Program-made: the position numbers and the translations under genes
Shown: positions 31,270 to 36,795 of the stretch, piece by piece
How positions within the stretch are numbered: the stretch's first letter is position 1
How the letters are laid out: the number at the start of each line of letters is the position of its first letter
Source of the DNA: Olivibacter sitiensis DSM 17696
Lineage (GTDB): Bacteria; Bacteroidota; Bacteroidia; Sphingobacteriales; Sphingobacteriaceae
Direction: 5' to 3'
DNA length: 36,795 bases
Assembly: GCF_000427965.1 (NCBI RefSeq)
Contig: NZ_ATZA01000029.1
Location: 1 to 36,795, forward strand
The notes under the pieces: generated by a model
Databases searched by the model: none
Seen by the model: only the letters and a program-made list of their open reading frames with translations
What the model was told of the DNA's origin: nothing

Positions 31270-33534
31270 TTAAAAATCCAACCTACTTTCATTCTCCTTT
31301 TTATTTTCCTCTTCTTCTGTCGGTGGCTGGTAATACTTGCTACAATCCAGTTCGCGCTGTAGTCCGCCTTGTGGCAATTCAAAATCGCCCTTGGAATATT
31401 GGAGATCTGGCGATTCGTACACCTTCTTCATATATAGCGCAAATATCGGCAATGCCGCATGAGCACCCTGTCCAAAGGCAGTGGAGCGGAAACGTATGCG
31501 CCGTTCGTCACCCCCAGTCCACACGCCCGTGACGAGTTGTGGCGTAATGCCTATGAACCAGGAATCCGAATTGCTATTGGAGGTACCTGTTTTTCCACCA
31601 ATGGGGTTGGTGAGGCCGTAGCGAAACCTGATACGCATGCCGCTTCCCTCGGTGACCACACTTTTGAGCATATCTACCATCACATAGGCAGACTGGTCGT
31701 TATAAACTGCTTTCACTTGAGGCGCATTGTTGTATATGACCGCTCCGTTCTTGTCTTCTATGCGCAGCAGGTAAATTGGCTTGTTCCATACGCCGTGGTT
31801 GACGAAAGTGGAATAGGCGCCCACCATATCGTATATCGATGCCTCAAAAGAGCCGAGAGATATGGAAGGGTAGGGAGGTACCTCGGTTGTCACTCCAAAG
31901 CTCTTAATCAGGTTTGCCACCTCCTGCGGTCCCACGCGGTTGATCATATCTGCCGTGGCGTAGTTTTGCGAATTGGCCAGGGCTTTTCTCAGCGTAATGG
32001 GGCCTGCTATGACATTCTCCCCCCGTGGGGTCCATTCGTTGGTAGCGCTCTTTATGGTAATAGGCGCGTTGGGCACCTGAAAGCAGGGCGAGTAACCGTT
32101 GTCTATCGCTACGGCATAGGTAAATGGCTTGGCCGTAGAGCCTACCTGGCGGGTACCCATTTTCACTTGGTCGTATTTGTAATGCTCAAAATTGATGCCG
32201 CCCACCCAGGCCCGTACATAGCCGGTTTGTGGCTCCATGCTCATGAGGGCATTGCGCAAGATCATCTTGTTGTATCTCACGGAATCCAGGGGAGTCATGG
32301 TGGTGTCTATATTGCCTTTCCAACTGAAGATGGTCATCTTGACAGGCGTGGCAAAGCTTTTGTCTATGTCACTATCCGAAGCCCCTTGCTGATTGAGGAT
32401 CCGATACCTGTCCGATTGCTTTATGCCGTTGGTTATGACGTCTTCGATCCCCTTGAAAGGATCTTTTACGCCTTTGAATTGGTTGTTGAACTGTACCTGT
32501 AGTTCCTGCATCCATTCCTTTTGTGCCTCCTCGGCAAAGGCCTGCATGCGGGAGTCGATGGTGGTGTAGATCTTCAATCCATCTCGATCCAGGTCATAGG
32601 GTGTGCCGTCTGCCTTGGTGATGGACAGTTCATTGAATATCCTTCTGATGTCGCTACGCAGGGTGGCCCTGAAATAAGGTGCCAGGCCTTCGCCATAGCT
32701 ATTTGGCCTAAAATCGAGTTCTATGGGTTCCTTTTTGAATGCTTCTGCCTCGGCAGCCGTAAGGAAACCATCCTTGCGCATGTTGTTAAGTACCGTATTG
32801 CGGCGGCGCAGGGCATTTTCTGGATAGCGTATGGGCGAATAGATACCGGGACCTTTCAGCATGCCCACCAGTACGGCGGCCTGTGGAGGAGTTAGCTTAG
32901 AAGGGGTGGTGTTGAAGTAGGTCTTGGCCGCTGATTTGATGCCGTAGGTATTGTAAGCGCCAAAATCTACCGTATTGAGATACATCGTCAATATCTCCTC
33001 CTTAGTGTAGTTTCGCTCCAGGCGCACTGCGGTAATGAGCTCCTTAAATTTCTGTATCACACGTTTTACGGTGCTGCGCGAACGGCCTTCTTCCGAGAAC
33101 AAGTTGAGCGCGAGCTGCTGTGTGATGGTACTGGCGCCCTGTTTTTTGCCTATCAAATTGTAGAAGAAAATCGTGAAGGTACGTCTGAAATCTACCCCCG
33201 AGTGGTTGTTGAAGCGCGTGTCCTCGGTAGCGATGAGTGCCTTGATGAGCGCTGGCGACAGTTCATTGTAGGTAACGTTGGAACGGTTTTGCACGTAATA
33301 GGTACCCAGCACCAGGCCGTCGTCCGAGATCACTTCCGAAGCCAGGTTGCTCTTAGGATTTTCCAGGTCCCTGAAAGAGGGCAATTTGCCAAACAAGCCG
33401 AAGCCTACGCACAGCAGGAACAGTGCGAAAAGCAGGCCAAGGCCCAAGAGTATCTTCCAGAAATTGAAGGTATACCTTCTGATGTCTTGTGCTGTTAATA
33501 CGGTTTTCTTATTGTTTTTTTTATTTCGTTGCAT
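31270..33534 (-). CDS. mrcA: Penicillin-binding protein 1A (bifunctional transglycosylase/transpeptidase)
   Basis: This class A PBP polymerises and cross-links peptidoglycan at the inner membrane. It has a basic cytoplasmic start, one membrane helix (about 25-47), a GT51 domain with the catalytic Glu E104 in ATEDTRFNNHSGVD and GASTITQQLA (133-142), and a transpeptidase domain with S466-xx-K469 (GSTAKPF), SQN (522-524) and KTGTS (648-652). All catalytic residues are present. The length of 754 residues is normal. It starts 8 bases after the sprE stop and its stop abuts the uvrC ATG, so it is the middle gene of the operon. Confidence 0.96.
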   Translation of the reverse strand: MQRNKKNNKKTVLTAQDIRRYTFNFWKILLGLGLLFALFLLCVGFGLFGKLPSFRDLENPKSNLASEVISDDGLVLGTYYVQNRSNVTYNELSPALIKALIATEDTRFNNHSGVDFRRTFTIFFYNLIGKKQGASTITQQLALNLFSEEGRSRSTVKRVIQKFKELITAVRLERNYTKEEILTMYLNTVDFGAYNTYGIKSAAKTYFNTTPSKLTPPQAAVLVGMLKGPGIYSPIRYPENALRRRNTVLNNMRKDGFLTAAEAEAFKKEPIELDFRPNSYGEGLAPYFRATLRSDIRRIFNELSITKADGTPYDLDRDGLKIYTTIDSRMQAFAEEAQKEWMQELQVQFNNQFKGVKDPFKGIEDVITNGIKQSDRYRILNQQGASDSDIDKSFATPVKMTIFSWKGNIDTTMTPLDSVRYNKMILRNALMSMEPQTGYVRAWVGGINFEHYKYDQVKMGTRQVGSTAKPFTYAVAIDNGYSPCFQVPNAPITIKSATNEWTPRGENVIAGPITLRKALANSQNYATADMINRVGPQEVANLIKSFGVTTEVPPYPSISLGSFEASIYDMVGAYSTFVNHGVWNKPIYLLRIEDKNGAVIYNNAPQVKAVYNDQSAYVMVDMLKSVVTEGSGMRIRFRYGLTNPIGGKTGTSNSNSDSWFIGITPQLVTGVWTGGDERRIRFRSTAFGQGAHAALPIFALYMKKVYESPDLQYSKGDFELPQGGLQRELDCSKYYQPPTEEEENKKENESRLDF

Positions 33535-33542
33535 GTGTTTTG

Positions 33543-36380
33543 CTATGGATTGCTCCTATTATATAGGTCAATATACGTATTTAATTTATTTCCATCCGTC
33601 AGCACTTCCAAATTTTGCTGTGTGATGATGAAGGTTTCGTATTTTTCCTGTGGCACCTTCATAATGTCTTTCATCAGGGGAGCAATGCGATTGGCATATG
33701 TCTTAACGTCATTGTAGCTTTCAAACTGGCCGATATAGATCAACTGTGAGGTGTCTAGCACGGTCATCAGTTGATGGCGCAGGTTTTTTGTGCTGTTTTG
33801 ACTGCGGTTGAACTGGCCTATACCATAGCGCGAGGGACTAAGGTTGGCAGTAGCAAGACGTACGTCTATCACAAAGTAATAGGTGCCTGTGTCTGGCAAT
33901 AAGTCCAAATTTCTATTACTCCCTATCGTTTTTATTTCATTAAACGGCATAAGGGCCGGTATAGTGTTGTCCTCATCTTTTACTTCAGCAACATTCACGG
34001 GCTCTTGTTGGGGCTCTGCTATGAGGGCCTGCCCATCGGCACGATAAACGAGCTCGGGCCACTTTGTCATGTTCGGCTCGTTCTCGAACCGCTCCCTGTT
34101 GGCATTGATCTCGGCTATGGCAACGGCCCGGCTTTGCAGGCTGTCGCGATTTTCCTGAATAAAATTAAGTTGTTGTTGTACGATGGGGGCCAATAGGGGA
34201 TCGTCTGGATAACGCAGCGATAGCTGCTTAAGTTCCTCTTCGTATTCACCAATGGAAGCTGTCCTACCCACGGCCAATGCTTTGAGATAGGCCAATTGGG
34301 CATGGATTCGCTGGGTGCTTTCTTCCGTCCCTGTGTTCTGCAGGCTATCTGCTATAGACTTTACTTCCTTAAAATCCTCTTTGGTATATGCCTCAAAAGC
34401 TTTGGTGTACAGACTATCTAATGCGGCTTTATCACGACGTACTGTTTGTAAGTAGTTGGGGTCCAGTATGGATCTGGTATAAGTAGATTTTGGGAACTCC
34501 TCCGCTAAAAGTTGGCCGTACAAGTTCTTTTTTTGCTGTTCATCGGCATCGGCATACAGCCTATATAAATAGTAATAGGTGACATCTCTGTCCGAAGCCT
34601 CTGGATACCTTTTCAGCAATTGTTCGTAGGTTTGAATAGCATGCTGCGGATCTTTCAGTACATCGCGGTAGAGATTTCCTATTTCCATTAACGAATTGCT
34701 TATCCTTTGGTCTGACTTGCGCCATTTTTCATCGTCATCTGGTATGGCTGCCAAGTAATCCGCCTTATTCCATAAGCTTTGTTGTCCTGCTGCGTTCGTT
34801 GCCGTGGCTAGGTCCGTCATTTCCGCTTCGTTGGACGGCATTCTCGTTCGAGAGGAAGACTTGTTGGGTTTACTGCTCCACCTCCAGTCATCTTCTAGCG
34901 GCCGATTGCCCCAACGGCGCCTAAAGGTAGACATTCCCGTACTTACGGCAGTGGGGTTGTTGAAATAGAAATGGTTGCCACTCGATGCATTGGCCAGGGT
35001 GGAGGCATCGCTATCGCCCGGGGACGATAGGCTGGCAAAAGCCCGGTTCACGGTGGGGGCTTGTTTCTTTTGCTCGGTCGTTGCGGCTGCCTTGCTGCTT
35101 ATCAAGCTGTCTATGAACTGCTCCCGCTGTTCAACAGGCATGCTTGCCAACAGGCGGAGCGTGTCTTCGTGTGCTATCGTAAGGTAGTTGCTCGTAAGCT
35201 CATCTACATGTGTTATCTTTTCGCTGATTTGCTTATAGGAGGGATAGCTGCTGTTTATAACGCTAGCCGTGCTGTCGTAATAGGACTTTGCCAGACCGTA
35301 TTGTTTCCTGTCGAAATAAAGGTCTGCCAAGGCCAAATAGCTTCCTGTACGCTGGAAGTCATTTTGTACGTTCTCTTGTAAGGATATTTTGAGCTGTGTG
35401 ATCGCATTGGCAGTGTCCCCGGCCTGAAGGTAACTCTGGGCAATGAGGTAATGGATTTGATCTTTAAAACCAATGCTTTTGTTGTTTCTGGCTAGTTTTT
35501 TCAACCGTTGGATATGGTTTTCGATATCCGGGTCGTGCAGGCTTACAATGGCCTCGCACCTTAAAGAGGCATTGAAGGCCAGCTCAAAAGCTGCATTGCT
35601 GTTCGCTACTTTGTTGAATGCCTTGTACGCTTCTTCATGCGCCTCTCCTTGCTCTAGCAATTGGGCATAAAGGTATTGCCAGCGCAATCTTTCCTTAGGG
35701 CTCTTACTTACGTTGATAGCTTGCTTTAGAAAGGGGAGTGATCCCGCTATTTCTCCCTGTTCCATTAGCCATAGTGCATTGGTGGCCTGAGTGAGGGCCA
35801 GCGGCACTTTGCGCCTAAATCTTGCTTGGGCAAAGGCAGAGTCCAACGATACGGAGGCTTGATTGAGACGGCCAGATAAAATGAGCATTCTGGCATGCCA
35901 GCTATATGCCTTTTCTTTTAGTTGGAAATCCTGCGGGTCGGCCGTTTGGCTTATGTAGCGAAACAGTTCGGATGCCTGGTAAAAGTTGGCTTTCTCATAT
36001 TGAGCCTGCGCCATCATGAAATAGGCCTGAGGAATGAAGCGGCTTTGGTCTTTGGTGTTGATAAGCGTGTTTGCCTTTTGTATTACGCTGTCCATCAGGT
36101 AAGCAGCACGTTCGCCGTCTTGCGTAGTGGGATCGACAAAGATGGGCAAGGTAGCTTGGAAGTTATCCCGATGGTCCAATAAGCGCTTCTTGGATATTTC
36201 TTCCAAAATCTGGTTGCCATTGAAAAGGATATTGTACCTAGCGCTCACATTTTGAAAAAAATTGGTGCCCTTGCGCTCTTTGTTTGTCTTACAGGCCCAT
36301 AATCCAGACATCAGAATCACCATCCCGTAGATAGAAAAACGCTTAGGGAGCAAAAAAAATGTCTTGAGATATCTGTCCAT
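33543..36380 (-). CDS. sprE: SprE/PorW-type TPR lipoprotein (type IX secretion/gliding)
   Basis: This 945-residue protein matches the SprE/PorW family, an outer-membrane-associated lipoprotein needed for type IX secretion and gliding in Bacteroidota. The signal ends in a lipobox GLWAC (C30). The next segment, NVSARYNILFNGNQILEE, is the family signature. Many TPR-like helix pairs fill about 100-420 and 550-720 (for example AYFMMAQAQYEKANFYQASELF), separated by a Ser/Asn-rich linker (about 440-520). The C-terminal 100 residues form a separate domain (YIGQFESYNDVKTYANRI). The start is ATG 36380, since the longer frame begins with TTG inside the promoter region. It leads the operon with PBP1A and uvrC. 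No other T9SS gene is in the window. Confidence 0.82.
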   Translation of the reverse strand: MDRYLKTFFLLPKRFSIYGMVILMSGLWACKTNKERKGTNFFQNVSARYNILFNGNQILEEISKKRLLDHRDNFQATLPIFVDPTTQDGERAAYLMDSVIQKANTLINTKDQSRFIPQAYFMMAQAQYEKANFYQASELFRYISQTADPQDFQLKEKAYSWHARMLILSGRLNQASVSLDSAFAQARFRRKVPLALTQATNALWLMEQGEIAGSLPFLKQAINVSKSPKERLRWQYLYAQLLEQGEAHEEAYKAFNKVANSNAAFELAFNASLRCEAIVSLHDPDIENHIQRLKKLARNNKSIGFKDQIHYLIAQSYLQAGDTANAITQLKISLQENVQNDFQRTGSYLALADLYFDRKQYGLAKSYYDSTASVINSSYPSYKQISEKITHVDELTSNYLTIAHEDTLRLLASMPVEQREQFIDSLISSKAAATTEQKKQAPTVNRAFASLSSPGDSDASTLANASSGNHFYFNNPTAVSTGMSTFRRRWGNRPLEDDWRWSSKPNKSSSRTRMPSNEAEMTDLATATNAAGQQSLWNKADYLAAIPDDDEKWRKSDQRISNSLMEIGNLYRDVLKDPQHAIQTYEQLLKRYPEASDRDVTYYYLYRLYADADEQQKKNLYGQLLAEEFPKSTYTRSILDPNYLQTVRRDKAALDSLYTKAFEAYTKEDFKEVKSIADSLQNTGTEESTQRIHAQLAYLKALAVGRTASIGEYEEELKQLSLRYPDDPLLAPIVQQQLNFIQENRDSLQSRAVAIAEINANRERFENEPNMTKWPELVYRADGQALIAEPQQEPVNVAEVKDEDNTIPALMPFNEIKTIGSNRNLDLLPDTGTYYFVIDVRLATANLSPSRYGIGQFNRSQNSTKNLRHQLMTVLDTSQLIYIGQFESYNDVKTYANRIAPLMKDIMKVPQEKYETFIITQQNLEVLTDGNKLNTYIDLYNRSNP

Positions 36381-36392
36381 GTTCAGTGCGTA

Positions 36393-36423
36393 CAAAGGTA
36401 ATTTCTTTTGATGAGCTTATAAA
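36393..36423 (-). promoter_or_regulatory. Promoter of the sprE-PBP1A-uvrC operon
   Basis: On the minus strand TTTA (36423-36420) is followed after 19 bases by TACCTTTG (36400-36393). The -7 box is a full match and the -33 box has one mismatch. The ATG lies 12 bases further, giving a leader of about 6-8 bases. Confidence 0.55.
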
Positions 36424-36631
36424 GTTCCACGCACGATAAAAATCAGGAGGCTATTCCATTCCCATCCCCATCTGAAACAGGGGAAGGTACATGGCGAGTT
36501 TTGCCCGTCAATCGATGTTTGAAAGGTGTCTGGATGGGAAAATTTTGAATAGCAGCAGTGATAGAGAAAAACCTTGCTATGCACGCATGTTCGGCCCCCA
36601 GCAATGGAGACAAGCAAAAAGGAAGCGGACC

Positions 36632-36666
36632 GTTATGAGACGTGAGATATGAGACGTGAGATTGAA
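36632..36666 (+). repeat. Imperfect 7-bp tandem repeats (GACGTGA type), copy C
   Basis: Five heptads GTTATGA, GACGTGA, GATATGA, GACGTGA and GATTGAA. The 14-mer GACGTGAGATATGA is identical to bases 9132-9145 in copy A. It lies in non-coding DNA upstream of the sprE operon. Confidence 0.78.
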
Positions 36667-36728
36667 CCATCATGCGGCGCTTGTAAGGCTTCCAGAGGGT
36701 AGTACGTTCATAGCAGCAGGAATGAAGG

Positions 36729-36794
36729 TTACGCATTGATAGTACGAGCGGCCTTGGAAAGTTTGCGTCTCGGGATTTTGGTGGCTTGTGGATC
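36729..36794 (-). CDS. Possible C-terminal end of a gene running off the window
   Basis: On the minus strand a frame enters from the window edge, reads DPQATKIPRRKLSKAARTIN then A, and stops at TAA (36731-36729). The basic, Ala-rich tail looks like a real protein end, but 22 codons are too few to name a family. It would be transcribed toward sprE, upstream of its promoter. Confidence 0.3.
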   Translation of the reverse strand, partial: DPQATKIPRRKLSKAARTINA

Positions 36795-36795
36795 A

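Larger units (their letters stand above)
36396..36795. other. 400-bp mostly non-coding end of the window
   Basis: Apart from the sprE promoter, the heptad repeat at 36632-36666 and a possible gene end at 36729-36794, I see no supported feature. Two minus-strand frames of 66 and 97 codons cross the repeat and look like chance frames. Confidence 0.5.

Noticed and set aside
31459-32502. A 347-codon plus-strand frame inside the PBP1A gene
   Set aside because: PBP1A is intact on the other strand with SxxK, SQN and KTG motifs; the frame has no recognisable domain or good start.

Overview
This window looks like chromosome of a member of the Bacteroidota, most likely the Sphingobacteriaceae or a close relative; that placement is inferred from gene content and signals, not from a marker gene. 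The pointers are a SprE/PorW-type lipoprotein, DUF3822 and DUF4112 proteins, promoters of the TTTG-N20-TAnnTTTG type, and weak or absent Shine-Dalgarno sequences at most starts. Coding density is high and nearly all genes are housekeeping genes. I saw no rRNA, tRNA, CRISPR array or prophage.

Left part (1-9.1 kb). The 3' end of an IS30-family element sits at the edge. It is followed by a lytic transglycosylase gene with a complete promoter and by two aldo/keto reductases on the minus strand. A ParM/StbA-like actin-fold ATPase follows, with its nucleotide-binding motifs in circularly permuted order. It is divergent from an M23 peptidase-bactofilin pair, so three cytoskeleton or cell-wall genes lie side by side. 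Then comes uvrA.

Middle part (9.1-20.5 kb). Here lie a small DUF59/MIP18 Fe-S assembly factor, a KhtTU-type K+/H+ antiporter pair on the minus strand, a cobalamin riboswitch controlling B12-independent methionine synthase metE, and a rhodanese gene reduced to its two ends by an internal deletion. These are followed by a DUF4112 membrane protein, the bifunctional NAD(P)H-hydrate repair enzyme, a short SSB without an acidic tail behind a cluster of inverted repeats, and clpB on the minus strand.

Right part (20.9-36.8 kb). A very compact block holds SRPBCC, pyrE, NUDIX, coaD, rsmD, DUF3822 and a RecD-like helicase. In it start codons and stop codons of opposite-strand genes overlap, and -7 promoter boxes lie against start codons, which suggests leaderless mRNAs. 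Next are a lipoprotein subclass B1 metallo-beta-lactamase downstream of an S9 dipeptidyl peptidase, and a minus-strand operon sprE-PBP1A-uvrC (T9SS/gliding lipoprotein, bifunctional penicillin-binding protein, excinuclease). The last 400 bp are mostly non-coding and may hold the 3' end of one more minus-strand gene.

A dispersed family of imperfect 7-bp tandem repeats (GACGTGA/GATATGA) occurs in three intergenic gaps. The most unusual items are the permuted actin-like protein and its context, the collapsed rhodanese gene, the heptad repeats, and the overlapping divergent start codons of pyrE and the NUDIX gene.
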